Shown in pieces: positions 22,277 to 34,628 of a DNA stretch of 64,000 nt (the first letter of the stretch is position 1; the number at the start of each line of letters is the position of its first letter). The stretch covers positions 2,356,001-2,420,000 of the forward strand of contig OY730172.1 of assembly GCA_963422465.1 (NCBI GenBank), read 5' to 3'. The translations under genes were made by a program, and so were the position numbers. The notes beneath the pieces are model-generated. The model was not told where the DNA came from. It saw only the letters and a list, made by a program, of their open reading frames with translations, and searched no databases. Origin of the DNA: Lichina pygmaea (Eukaryota > Ascomycota > Lichinomycetes > Lichinales > Lichinaceae).

Positions 22277-25200
22277 ATGAGCAAGCGGCAGTTCAAAGCC
22301 CAGGCCAGCAGCGAGCGGGCAGCCGGTGGCTTCTATTCCAATAATGCTTTTGGGTCCACTGGTCTCAACAGTGTCTTTGGGAAGGGCTCTGGCTTGTCAT
22401 ATCTGGTTGAACCTCAGGACTTTTCTTCCGTGTCAGATGCAAATGTTAGAGTGGCCCTAAAGAATCTCTCCAAGAGGGATGGTACCACCAAACTCAGAGC
22501 GCTCGAGGACCTGCAAAGCTATCTTGGTGTTGTGGAGGCCGAGAGGAAGGAATTGGAATCTGCTCTGCTGAGCGCGTGGGTTGGTTCCCGGACCTAGATC
22601 TATCTTCCGTTCGTCTTATGACCGGTTCGATCTGCAGACAAGTCTTTATCCGCGGTTATCCATTGATTCGGAAAGAAGAGTCCGTCAACTATCACATTCG
22701 GCGCTGGGAAACGTCGCTGCAATTGCCGGAAGGCGAATTGCACCATTCCTACCTTACGTCGCAGGACCATGGCTCGCAGGTACTCATGACAATGACCGCC
22801 TGGCAGGCAGAGCGGCTACAGATGCATTCCACCGGGTCTTTTCCTCCGATGAGAAACGTCGCAATTTCCGGAAGCTGTACCTCAGACCCATACTGGAACA
22901 TGCCCGAGATAGGATTCTCCGCGAGACGGTTCGTACGCTGAGCGACGAAAGGGTTGTGAACCCCGAAGAAGCCGAGGCAAAGTATGCCGGAGTGGTCGCC
23001 ACAGGGATTCGCCTCGTGTCGGGAGCTTTGAGTGAGTGGCTGGAGGAGTCTTGCGGATAGCGAGCAGATGGTAATGATGCGCGTAGCGGAGCTTGACTCA
23101 TCGACCTTGGAGAAAGAGCGAGATCTACTTGAGCGCATACTGAGAGACAAAAAGCTCTGGGACTTTGCGGCGCACAAGCATCAACTCATCAGAAAGAGTC
23201 TGTACCAGTTACTGATTTTTGCAGTGGACACGGAGAAAGGTGCGGTGCATTGAGAGCTTTGCTAAGAGGTCGTCGATCGTGATTCTGACATCTCACAGAA
23301 CTCGTTCGCTCTATACTTCCGCTGATCGGTTCCTCGATACTCTCGTCGGCGCTCACTGTCAACCAATCAGGTTCTTCGTGGGAGTATTCAAAAGCTCTCG
23401 CTGCATTGACCGTCACTTTTCCTGAAGCGTGGAGTGCCGCCAGCCAGTCCAAGAAGTGGAAGCCCTCACTCCTCGTGGGCTACCTGAGGGGAGGAACCCA
23501 AGGCGGGCCACGGGAGATATGGCACAACCATGCGACAACATTCCTGCATCTTCCAGAACCGCTGCTGCCGCGTACCATGCAGGAAGGCGAGCAAGTGTTG
23601 CAGGCACTGCGCGACGGCTTGTGTCGAAGAGACGAGCGGACAGAAAATATCCCGGTGGCTTGGGCGAGTTATTTTGGTATCTCATCATATATCGTGCAAC
23701 ATCTCGCCGATGAGGACGACCAGCAAGCATTGGTCAAACAGAGCATTCTCCCAGTGTTCAGACAATACCAAGAACCGCCTACGACCTCACCGTGGATAGC
23801 TGCGAAGATATTTCCATCAACATGTGCTCTGGCCTTCAAGACCATCTGGGACCTGGACAACGGCAGGTTATCTCATTTACTGGAGGCTGAATGGTCAAGG
23901 CTAGGAAAATCAGTAGCAGATTCCATGAAGAAGTCAGTGTCAGCAGAGTCAGCGGGACGTGACAGTTCAAAGACGTTGGTAGCCCTGGGCAGGAATTGGG
24001 TGAGCCTAAACGAGGCCATCTGGCACGCTGTTGAAGATGCCGTGTCGGCCCGGCAGATTCTCCGCACCACCGCCCTTGTTGTGCTCGATGCTTTGCTAGA
24101 GCGTTTACGTCAAGACCGCGGTATGGAAGTTGACGACACTATCAGTCTGACATGCATGGCTAATCGAAGATCAGGTCTGCCGACTGAGCTAGCTCTCGTA
24201 CTGGAGTTGATTCTCGCCAGGAACGGAGAGGCGGTTTTGGACGATGAAGAAGGCTTCAAGGTACCTCTGCCCCCGCGTTTATGGCGGGTCTGTAAACTCA
24301 CGATCTCAGCACTTGTCTGATTTTTTCACCCAAACACTTCCGACGCTGGCCATGTCACCCTCTTTCACAAGCCTTCTGAGGAGCTGTGCTCTATTTCATC
24401 ATGCACATGCTTCAAACAGCCAACAAGTGGACCTGCATTCTCAGACCAAGGTTGTGATCGAGTCTTCGAAAAGGGCTATCCTAGCCGCACCCGGGTCTCA
24501 TGAGAAGACGCAGGCGGTCTATGCGCTCACCACTTTCTTGCATGAGGTTTCTGAAGGCGAAGAGGCAAAGGACGCGGAACTCGAGTCTCTGGTGGCAAGC
24601 GACTTTAAGCAGGCTATGGGAGGCTCGACTGAGAAGTGGCCTTTGCTCAGCGAGGCTCTAGCCGATGGTGGTATGTTTGGTTGGAGCCCTCTCCCGTCGG
24701 TGGAAACTGACGTCCGGCAGGAAAGATACTATCCACCACTGCTCGCGAAACCCTCATCGCCGAAATGATGAACAGTCTGTCCATAAAAGACAAGGCCGAA
24801 TCGACTCTGGAAGGCCTAGATCTACTGACGAAGCGGAGCCCAGCTATGATCAAGCAGTTGGCATCGACCAATCACAGGTTCCTGGTGGATTTGCTATCCC
24901 TTACAGAATCTTCCAACGATGAGCTGGCTGGACGCGCCGAGGCGCTCCATACTGCGGTGGACTCCATTGTCGCGACAGACCAGGACGCACTGGCTCGAAC
25001 GACAGTGGACATCATCCATGAAGGCCTGTTTGGGTCGGGGGCCAGAACAATGTCGTGCGTGTTTACTGCCTTGCATATGTCTCCGCATTTAGTTTGCGCG
25101 GCAGGATTTCACCTGCTCTAGCTCTGACTCTCCGTCAATAGCATTCCCTATCTGCTGGAGTGTGCACAGAAAGCCGTCGAAGCGAAGCCTGCCGCTGGGA

Positions 25201-28200
25201 TGACTCTCGCCATGGATTTGCTTCCCGCACCAGAAGCATGGATGGCCGAGCTGAGACCGTTTGAGGATGCCGCACCGAATCCTGCCTTGGCCATCACCGA
25301 CCGTCTAGGCCACGCTGTGGCTCTTGTGTCTGATACTGGTACAGCATCCAGCTCGTCGTCGCGCAGGAAGTACGACAACGGTGGACTTTCGCTACCCCTA
25401 CGAGCGGCGATGTATGTCACCACCTTTTTGACGCGGACCGACGTGTTCGAGCACCTCGCCGATACGTTACGAGCCGAGCTACTCGTGCCGCTGCTACTTA
25501 CTAGAGAGTTGGCTGGCGATGAACTTGGACTTAAGGGGGCCAACGAGCTCTGGACGTCTCGTAGCCACGACGCAGACTCTGAAATCATGACTTTCATCGA
25601 GGACAGCCATGATCTCCTCAAGAATTTGCTCCGCAGGAGGGTGCTTCCCGACGAGGGCGCTGGTCTTAAGGTTCATCCTAATTTTGCCTCAATCATCCTT
25701 CAGATGACTGCGAAGCAGATTGACAGATCAGGTTTCAGAAGCTACTACCATGCTCGCGTCTGGACCCTTGTTGCAGTCGAACTGTCCGAATCATATGGCT
25801 GGTCTGGCTTTGGCACGAACCCCATGCTAGAAGCAATCAGCTCAGGTACGTTCCCCTTACAATGTGAGATACTGGGATGGTACTTATGCTCCACAGAGAG
25901 GGGAATACTGTCCCGGGTCTCGGCTTTGAAAGCGTATCGAAATGCCAGCGTCCTGCAGGGAGAGGTCCTTCGAGCGTGCAACGAGCTGCTAAGCAATCTG
26001 AGCGGAGTGGACTACTCCGGCTTCGAGGAACAGCACTCTTCTCAGCTCATCCTACTAGATGCTGTCGTTCAATGGGACGGCACAGTCTCCAACGTGCCGC
26101 GGCATCGACTGGTCATGTTTGTGAAACGGGTTCTTGGCTGGCTCGATGCAGGGGTCGTGGAGCAAAGCGCTCCTGCGGCGGTGTCTATCAGCTTACTGAA
26201 CGCCATCCTTCCTTCAATCCGAGACGTGTATGGCTCTCACTGGACCTCCAGTTGCGATATCATCACTCGAATTCAGAAGATCGATTTCCGAAGGGCGTCT
26301 TTGGACAGTCACCTTCCCCTCATACATGCGTCTCTCGAGCTCCTTCGGCTGCTGCGGACGATGATCGAGGACGCGAACGCGGACGAAGATGAGGACGAAG
26401 GCGATGCCGCCGCTAAGGACGCCTGGGATGAGCACGAGGAAGACCTCCATTCCAGCATCCAGGCATATTTGCATCTGGCGCCAGGTAAGTGGGTGATTCT
26501 GGTCTGATCGATCCCAAGAGTTGACGGTGCGTGATAGACATAGCAGACGAGGACCACCAACCGCTCAAGATCGTCAACGCCAATCTGGCTCGTCTGATCG
26601 ACCGAATCCCTGCAAGAGCGATAATCAATGCTGCCGATGTAATTCAGGCCATTTCCTTCTTCCCTACAAACCTCGCAGTATATGCACAGCTGCCACGGTT
26701 GTCTCTTTGCCCACTTTCCTCACGAGCTATAGCTTCGTAGCTCTTCACTCCGCAGCGGAAGCTGATCGTCTTAGCTCTACGCCCTCCTCTATGCAGCTTC
26801 TTCGGACGTGCGGCAGGCGGCGTTGAGTTTGCTCCAACGATTCGTTCCCTGGAATCAACAGTCAATCTCCGTTGACGTTGCTATCGACAACAACGTTGCA
26901 GAGATCCCGACGGAACTCGTGTCGCTCATCATGGGCGCGCCGGCGGCTGAGACCAACATCGACTCGGGGCGTGGGAATATGCCTTCTGCGTTGCAAGGCT
27001 TTCTGTACAGCTGGATACTGGTGTTCGACCACTTCATCGGCTCCGTAAGTACAGCCCAATCAGGATGAGTCTCTGCTTGAGCAATCAACGATTGGATCGA
27101 TGCCAATCGGGAATCCTTCTAGTCATTCAAAGTCCAGTCGCACTACGCCACTCAGCTGAAGGAAGGGAGCTACTTTTCCAGCCTCCTGGGATGCGTCTTC
27201 ACCATCCTCGGACACGATCGAGGCAAGCCCATCGACCCGTCGCAACACACTATCACCGAATACACCGCCGGCGCCGCGTCCAGTCCCGACCGAGACGCGC
27301 AATGGCTGGCGGTCCATCTCTACTACCGTGCTCTGAAGCACCTCCCGGCCTTGGTCAAGTCGTGGTGGATCGAGTCGGCGGGCCGCCAGACGTCATCGGC
27401 CATCGAGACATGGACGGAGAGGCACATCTCGCCGCTGGCCATCTCGGACGAGTGCGACAAGGTCACCGAATGGCTGGACTCGGGCTCCCAGCAAGATGAT
27501 GACGGCATGAAGATCAGGGTATCGAAGGGGGCACGGGAGATCACGGCCGGCTACGATGTGGACGACCAGATGATGCAGATCGTCATCAAGCTACCGGGGG
27601 CCTATCCGCTGCGCCAAGCGACGGTCGAAGGCGTCAGCCGCGTCGGCGTGGACGAGAAGAAGTGGCGAAGCTGGCTCCTCAACACGCAGGGCGTCATCAA
27701 GTTCTCGGTGAGTCCGGCGGCTCCACTTCTCTTTTTCCCTCCACACTTGCACACGCATGTTATCTTTCCCCGCGAACGTCTCGGCCCGGGATGCGTTATC
27801 CCCGTCAGCATTCCAGTATCGGTCCAGGCGACAGGCATCTATCTACATTGGCGTCACGTGCTCCCGACACTTTCCTTTTCTCTTCCTGACGATCGGTTGG
27901 CTCAACCGGGCACAGAACGGCTCAATCATCGACGGACTCTCAGCGTGGCGCAAGAACGTGAGCGGCGCAATCAAGGGCCAGACCGAGTGCGCCATCTGCT
28001 ACGCCCTGGTGTCGGTGGACAATCAGCTGCCGTCGAAGAAGTGCGGTACATGCAAGAATTCGTTCCACGCCGGTAAAAGTCCCTCCTTTCGAATCCCTCT
28101 TTTCGGCCCCATCCTCTCGTCCGTCGTCTGGCTCCTTACTTTTCCCCGCCTCCCCTCTCTGTGCCCCTCCCCTCTGCCCCTCCCCTCCTCCTCTTCCCCG

Positions 28201-28494
28201 TTTGGCGAGGGGCTCCTCCAGCAAGAGTCTTGGCCCTCGGTTCTGGCCAGGCCCGGCTTCCATGCAGCCCGACCCCGGTGTGGCACGAGCAAGCGGGCGA
28301 TCAGCTTGTCAGGGGGGGGGGGAGTTATCAGCTATGCGCGCGTCTCTCACATCACATCACATCACGTCACACGCACGTGCTCGCTCGTTCGCTCACTGAC
28401 TTTCTCTTCCTTGTCAGGCTGTCTCTACAGGTGGTTCAAATCGAGCAACTCGTCTTCCTGTCCCCTCTGTCGCAACGCATTCCATTACGGCTGA
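22277..28494 (+). CDS. LTN1: Listerin E3 ubiquitin ligase Ltn1 (ribosome-associated quality control)
   Basis: RING E3 that ubiquitylates nascent chains stalled on 60S subunits. The start MSKRQFKAQASSERAAGGFYSNNAFG is the conserved N-terminal motif that contacts the 60S-NEMF complex. I infer exons 22277-22579, 22638-23031, 23087-23239, 23299-24260, 24310-24670, 24721-25054, 25142-26484, 26538-26638, 26775-27044, 27123-27707, 27916-28072 and 28418-28494, giving about 1,680 residues of mainly HEAT/ARM repeats. The exon junction near 26639-26774 is the least certain. The C-terminus holds the RING: ECAICYALVSVDNQLPSKKCGTCKNSFHAG joined to CLYRWFKSSNSSSCPLCRNAF (quoted here in parts), then HYG-stop. 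The last two introns are long (208 and 345 nt) and pyrimidine-rich. A possible extra 51-nt intron lies at 25845-25895. Confidence 0.93.
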
Positions 28495-28660
28495 CGGTGA
28501 CGATGATGATGATGGTGGCGGTAAGTGGGGTCGATTGGCAACAATGTATACCCTTGCAAGGATTTGTGAATGGAGTATCTATATCTCGGCAGACCAGATG
28601 AAAAAACCCCCTGTTACCATCATACTTCTACATAAATACATACATACATACAGTGCTGGG

Positions 28661-29487
28661 TCTGACAACCCCCGCCGAGACCCCGACACGTCCCCAACCG
28701 ATACCCGCCCCACACGGTCACTCTGGCAAGCCTACCAACTGGCGGAGCAATGGTGCTGCCGGGACCGGTGGAGAGAGCGGGAAGGAGGCCCCCCCACCAC
28801 CCTACCGACCCAGACCCGGGCGGAGGCTGGAAGCCAGACAAGATGCCGTACAAGACAGCAACGCTCCGGCTGCACGGCGGCGGCCTCCCGAACGCACACA
28901 CAGCAGTGTACCGACTCAGATCCGAACAGGTTAAGATTGGCCTAGCCGCCTTTCCTGCACAAAGTGCCCGGTCCCCCCGGGCTTCAAGTCACCGGCTTGC
29001 CCTTGCCCCCTGCGGCTGGCTGGCTGGCTGGCAGTGGGGAGGAAACTGCCAAGCACATTAATCCTTGACTGCCTCCCCCCCCCCCCCCCCCCCCGCTTCT
29101 CTCAGGAGCGTCGGCGACTACAGCAGACAACCCCGACCTACTGACTTTCCAGCGGCTGATCTCGGACCCCCCAGGGAGCCGCCGCCGCCGCCGCCGCCGC
29201 CCTCACGACCTGCTTCCTCCGTCTGGACCTTCTCCCCCCCCAATTCTCCTGGGCTTGGGAGCACCTCCTCCCTGCTCGACTGCTCCCCAGTCGCCTACCA
29301 TGTCTGCAGTCTCTCGACCGGATGGCTCCCGACTAGGGGCCGCAGCGGAGGTCTTTCACCCTGGGGTCATGTGACCAGCACATGACTCCAACGTTTTCTC
29401 TTTACCATCTCTCTATAGATCTCCCGGCGTAATCTAGCTTTAGCTAGCTTTTTAGAATGGTGTAGGAATTCATAGATACATACATAC
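28661..29487 (+). mobile_element. 5'-truncated LINE fragment, copy 2
   Basis: Insertion 170 bp downstream of LTN1. It aligns with copy 1 at KMPYKTATLRLHGGGL (copy 1: KMPYRSALRLHAGL) and at VKIGLAAF. The 3' ends also align: GGAGGTCTTTCACCCTGG, then TAGAATGGTGTAGGAATTC. Both sides are flanked by a CATA repeat followed by CAGTGCTGGG (left ending 28660, right ending 29512), best read as a target-site duplication whose exact length is blurred by the microsatellite. The interior has a run of about 20 C (about 29072-29094), a CCG run near 29180-29203 and frame changes, so it is decayed. Confidence 0.7.
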
Positions 29488-29502
29488 ATACATACATACA
29501 TA

Positions 29503-29592
29503 CAGTGCTGGGCTGTGCCGTGCTGAGCTGGGCTGTGCTATGCTATGCTGTGCTATGCTGTGCTGTGCTATGCTGCGCTGTGTTGTGCTCTA
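29503..29592. repeat. Degenerate GCTGT/GCTAT pentanucleotide microsatellite
   Basis: Imperfect five-base repeat (TGCTG, TGCTA variants) immediately after the LINE target duplication, in the gap between LTN1 and APS2. Confidence 0.75.
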
Positions 29593-30009
29593 GAACAAGT
29601 CACCATGATAATAAAAAAAAAAAACAAGCACAGAGCGTGCCGGATGAATGGAAGGGAAGAAGGGAAGAAGGGGGGGGGGGGGGATGGCGGGCGAACATGG
29701 AGATATGGATGGCGCGCATCGCATCTCCAAGACGGTCCTAGAACTGGGCCTCACGATCTTCCCGTCCCGTCCCGTCCCGTCGAGCTGCAATGGAAGCAGC
29801 CAATTCAAATCCCAACTCGAGGCATGCGCCGAGATCGAGGCGCGAGGCGCGACGTCGTACGCAAGGTACAGCCCAGCACAGCGCGTATCGCATCGTACGG
29901 CACGGACAGGGACGCCACACTGGTGGATCACGGTGCCGCAGGCGCCGAGAGCATCGTCTCATGCAAACCCCACTCATTCGTCTACCCGTTCGCTCGTTCA
30001 TTCGCTCGT

Positions 30010-31252
30010 TCATTCGAGCTTGTCGAGGTGCTCCAGCCGCGACAGCACCACCTGTTTGCTCGTCTCCTCAATCTCGCCGGCCAAGAAGACCTCATCGAGT
30101 ATAGCGTACACCTAGACGTGAAGGGGGTTTAGTCGCGGACGAGGACCGTAGGTGCAGGTAACACTGATAAGGAGATGTGTCCGAGTGGTGCCTGCGGCGT
30201 TGCTCTTCCTTTTTTGTTGTCCTTTCGCGCCGGACCGTTGCTCCCGTCCTCCCCCTTCCCCTCTTCCTGCCCCTCCAGACCCCACTGAGCGGCGGGTCCT
30301 CCGCCAGCCCTGGACCAACCCCACAGTGGTCTCTCCTTGGCAGGAGGAACGAGGCAGAGAGAGAGGAGAAAGGGACCGAGAAGAAGGGGAGCGAGCGGGT
30401 GAATATGGGGGTGGCGGAGGGGTGAAAGCAACCAATCAGACTGATCGGACAGACCTTACCTTGTAAAAGTTGAAGACGAGATCCAGCTCGCACACGTTCC
30501 CGAAGAAGCTGTCGAGCACCTCGACGAAGAAGTGGATGGCCTCGAGGTAGGCCAGCTCGTTGTCGTTGGCGTCGACGCAGACGCAGAAGAAGAGGCCGGC
30601 GTAGCGCCGATAGACGACCCTGTTGTTGCGGAACTCGACGAAGTTGGACTGGTACTTCTGGTCGCGAGGCGCTACCAGTCGATGGATCTGTTCGGTTTTT
30701 GTTAAAATAATGTTGGTTGTCAATATCATCGATAATCGGGTTTTGTCCCACGGTGGTATTAATATAAGAAGAAAAAAATTTTCTCTTTCAAAGGGACTGA
30801 GTTTGGTGACGGATGCTGACCTCGCCTTTCAGTTTGATCTTCTCTTCGTCCTAGATGGGGGAAGGACGTCAGCACCGTTCCTCCAAAATCCGTAAGAAGG
30901 ATATGACGGAGGCCAAGGCAGGACGAAAGGGAGGTCGAGGTCGAAGCCGAGGCCGACGATGCCCGACCCACCCCCCAAGACAAAAACAAAGCAAAATCAA
31001 CATCCGGGACGAGGAGGAGAGAGACCCCACATTGTACGGAGCGTACCACTTGGCGAGACGAGTCTTGCCTCTTTCAAGCCGCAGTCAGCTGGACTCGGAC
31101 GGTCTCTTCGGCCGGGGAAAAAGAAGAAGAGCCGAGCGTGGGATCTTGTACGGCTGCCGACGAGGGACGGCGCCCACACGGACATGAGCTCGAGATGGGA
31201 TCCCGTCTCGGACTCACTGCCGGTTCTGGACCAGGATGAAGGAGAGCACCAT
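30010..31252 (-). CDS. APS2: AP-2 clathrin adaptor complex sigma subunit
   Basis: Small subunit of the AP-2 adaptor at the plasma membrane; it binds dileucine cargo signals and supports clathrin-coated pit assembly. Inferred exons 31252-31218, 31070-31031, 30850-30821, 30687-30460 and 30111-30010 encode 144 residues, the standard size. The protein reads [21 protein letters not shown], then [90 protein letters not shown] and [20 protein letters not shown]. The longin-fold core and the FLAGEI(E/Q)ETS end separate it from AP-1 sigma. Introns (130-350 nt) are much longer than elsewhere in the window, and the second donor is a weak GTGGGG. It shares the endocytic role with SYP1, though the two are 16 kb apart. 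Confidence 0.95.
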
Positions 31253-33443
31253 CGTGCGTCTATGGCGCAACGCTCAGCCCGTCGGTCACGGCTGTGATGG
31301 GCTGGTTGTGGAAGGTGGGTCGCGTGCCCGTCGAAGTGTAGCGTACGTGCAGGTGTGGGTGCCTCTTTCTCCCTCTATCCAACTCCCGGCGCGAGGGCGC
31401 TTGTGCTGGACTCTCCGTTCCCGTCGTGTCGTCAAGATAGACTTCAGATGTGGACGCGCTAGCCTCTTCTCAAGTATCGACGGTACGGGACGGGGCTTGA
31501 CGGGCCAACCTTGAACCAAAACAGTCAAGCTTCGTCCGCATATGGGTATATGTGGAGATCTCTACGGGGAGATCGGCACGATCGCCCTGGGCATGACGCA
31601 CAACGCAATAGCACTACAGTACGTATGTACGTAGTACCTCGTCCGCTCCGTAGTGGAAGACGGGACGAGGCGTCGTCGCTACTGCACGAGATGTGGCTGT
31701 CGGCAACAAAAACAAGGTGGCCCTGATACGACACGACTTCCCCGCTTTTTCGAGCGCTTGAGCTGACGGAATGCAAGTCAGGGCGCAGCGCGGTACGGTA
31801 CGGCTTTCCTCGGAAGGCGGCGTCGAGAGCCAAGAGCGGGCGAACAGGTCAGGCCATGTCACGCCCGCAGCGACGACACCGTCATCCTCCACGCGCCTAT
31901 CCCGCACCACAGCAACGCAGGGTGGCGCCTGCTCGAGAGCGGTTTACTTGGAGCGCTCAGACGCCCACGCCAGGCCAACGGCGATACGACCCTCCCGGCC
32001 GGCTCGGATATCTCGTCTCGCCCAGGCCGATGGCGTTACCTCGCATGAGACGATCGCCGGGAAACACCCCGCTCCGACCAATCTCCTGAGCCGCACGACG
32101 CCCGTCCGGCAGAGTCGGCCTTGCCGCGGGAATCAGAGACAGCCGCGCCGGCGGGGATCCGATCGCGGACGGCCGAGATCTCGGTGCCGCGACACCTCGC
32201 GCGTCTTTCCTCTCCGGGCGGAGACGAATCCAGGGCCGCCGATGACGTTCGACCGGAGCCGTCCCGGCGGAGAAGTCGTTCGCCTCGGCCTCGGCCTCGG
32301 CCTCGGCCTCGGCCTCGGCCCCGTCGAGCCACATGGATCGCCAGGTGCCCAAGGCGTTACTGCTGCCGCTGCCATCGCTGCGGTGGGAAGGACGAGCGTG
32401 CGCTACCACTCGGTCCTCCCGTCGAGAGACCTGGACGACCATGCCCTCACGCGACTCGAAGGAGAGAAGGAGCGGCTTTTCCTGACGCCAGCCGACGGCG
32501 AACGGCTGGACTGCGCTCCGTTCTCGTCCGGCGAGGACGGACTCCGTACTCTGTACACCGCTGCATCGTTACAGCCGAACGACGGGACTCGACCTCTCCG
32601 CTCGGCCGGCGCGCGAGCCTGAACTCGTCAGGCGTCTCCGCCACCCTCCGCCACACAGACAGCGTTGTTCGTCTCCGCGAGCACGACCCGGCTCCGGCGT
32701 CGGTGGACCGGAGCTTTCGGGCCGTGCCTGTCCCAAGGGCGTCTAGGGCAGAAATTGCCGCATGCTCGTCTTGTCGCGGCTGAGCCCGGACGGACAGCAG
32801 AGGCCCGAGGCCGGCCCCTCCTCCACCTCGACCGGTGCGGCTGAGCTTAGACGCACGAACGGGTCGACGCCTGGACGATCCACTTCCATCTGGCCGCGCT
32901 CCCTCCCCCTCCGGCTGGCACATCCTCGGTGTCGATTCGATCAGGGCGAGTCACAAGACGCCAAGAAGTCGAGTCTGTCGCATTCGAAGTGGGTCAACGG
33001 GTCCGCAGCCGAGACGTCGCCGGCGGCCCACCGCATCCCTCCCTCTCCGTTGATCTCTCGTCTCGTCGATCGTGACCCCACGCGTACGATAGGCCGGGGG
33101 AAGAGAAGGTGGGTTGGACCGCTGGAGGTCCATCGACGATTCCGTCCCGCAACGGAAGACCGCTCGGCGTGGCCGCCTTTGGCGCCTGGAGACCAGAGGG
33201 CTCGGGAGCGGATGACCGAGCTCTTGGCACCGGCTGGGTCGTCGGCGGAGACGTGAGCCTGCGAGTCTCGGACCTGGATCGTGAGGGTACAAAAGCAGGG
33301 ACGAATCTGCTCCGGATCCCTCATCGATCCGTTCCTCTCGTGTGTGTGCGCGCGCCCCGTCTTTTATACATCTCTTCCGGATCGCTTCGACGCAGCAGCC
33401 GCCTCGCATCAGACCTTGCTCGAACGAGTCTCAGGCCGCAAGC
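31253..33443. other. GC-rich region between APS2 and the carbonic anhydrase; no recognised gene
   Basis: About 2.2 kb including both divergent promoters. From about 31.75 kb on, it is very GC-rich, and overlapping open frames of 100-284 codons appear on both strands (for example plus 31771-32622 and minus 32447-32923). Their translations are Arg/Pro/Ser-rich with no domain I recognise. Such frames are expected where stop codons are rare. A TTTTATAC stretch around 33343 could be a TATA-like element for the carbonic anhydrase. Confidence 0.45.
32279..32326. repeat. (GGCCTC)n hexamer repeat
   Basis: About seven to eight tandem copies of GCCTCG/GGCCTC. It reads as Leu-Gly repeats on plus and Ala-Glu repeats on minus. 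No gene is assigned here. Confidence 0.8.
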
Positions 33444-34391
33444 ATGGCTTTCGCTCGCATCCTTGTCGCGGCCTACCTTGGTGGTTTTGCAGCCGTCACC
33501 TCGGCCGCCTCGATCCGTGGCGCCGGTCTGGCGCCACGTGCCATAGGCGACTTCACCTACGTCGGCGACACTGGCCCGCTGCTCTGGTGGACCCTCGACC
33601 GGCCCGCGACCGAGATCTGCGCCACCGGTAAGAACCAGACCCCGATCAACATCGAACCCGGATCGAGCCCCGGCGTCACGACGCTGGCCCCGGCCGATCG
33701 GCCCGTCCTCGACTGGCCGACCAGCGGGGGCGCCAACTTCGAGAACCTCGGCTCGACGGTGCAGGCCTTCGTCGACGGCACGACGAGCTTCCTCGGCGAC
33801 GACTACACCCTGCTGCAGTTCCATTTCCACACCCCGAGCGAGCATCTGCTGTCCACGGAGCACTTCCCGCTCGAGGTGCATTTCGTGCACCAGAGGACAG
33901 GTGAGTCGCACCACGGCCGTGCGACCGGACATCGGCCCGCCGCGAGCCGAACGAGGCCCGGCCGAGAGGTGAAACGCTGACCGCGACGTCGTACAGTACC
34001 GCTCGAGAACGGCGAGCGGCCGTTAGCCGTGCTTGGCGCCTTCTTCGAGATGGTCCCGGGCACAACGAGGCCCCAGCCGATACGCAATGTGCTACGCCGC
34101 GTCAAGGAGATCCCGAACGAGGGCGACAAGGTGAGGTTGGGCCGGCTCAACTTCGGCCCGATCGAGCGGCATTTCCAGAATTTCGACGTGTACGAGTACA
34201 GCGGCTCGCTCACGACGCCGCCCTGCTCCGAGGGTGTCGCCTGGGGCGTCAGCGCCGAGCCCTTCAAGATCGACGTGAGGACCTACAACGAAGTCAAGGA
34301 CGTGCTCAAGTTCAACTCGCGCTACATTCAGAGCGACATCGGTCAGGCCAATCTGCTCGAACTCGCCTCGGACCTCTTCTGCCCGGCCTAA
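33444..34391 (+). CDS. Secreted alpha-class carbonic anhydrase
   Basis: Zinc enzyme interconverting CO2 and bicarbonate. Exons 33444-33900 and 33997-34391, joined by a 96-nt intron with a CGCTGAC branch, encode 283 residues. MAFARILVAAYLGGFAAVTS is a clear signal peptide, so the enzyme is likely extracellular or in the cell wall. Catalytic features: NQTPINIEP (about residue 55), zinc ligands in LLQFHFHTPSEH (about 123-133) and EVHFVHQ (about 144-150), and the C-terminal signature VYEYSGSLTTPPCSEGVAW with the substrate-pocket Thr-Thr. Two cysteines (in EICATG and PPCSEG) can form the conserved disulfide. The end is DLFCPA. No GPI signal is seen. Codon use is strongly GC3-biased. Confidence 0.93.
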
Positions 34392-34576
34392 GGGCCCGAG
34401 GCCGTCTGCGTGGACCGGTCTCGTTCGGCGATTTCTTGTCCTGTCTACGCTCCGACGACGTCGAATGCTTCCGTGACCGAGCTTGCACCGGTCGATCGAC
34501 CGTTCTGTCCTCTCGCTCACTCTCGCTCTTTCTCCGCGCGTGAGATGTGAAGAATGTTCTCCGCCGCGCCAAGACA

Positions 34577-34628
34577 CCGAGACCTGGTCCTCGACCTGGT
34601 CCTCGACCTGGTCCTCGACCTGATCCTC
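34577..34628. repeat. Dodecamer tandem repeat (CCTGGTCCTCGA)x4
   Basis: Four near-perfect 12-bp units downstream of the carbonic anhydrase stop; the last differs by one base (CTGATCCTC). It lies in the presumed 3' UTR or flank. Confidence 0.85.
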
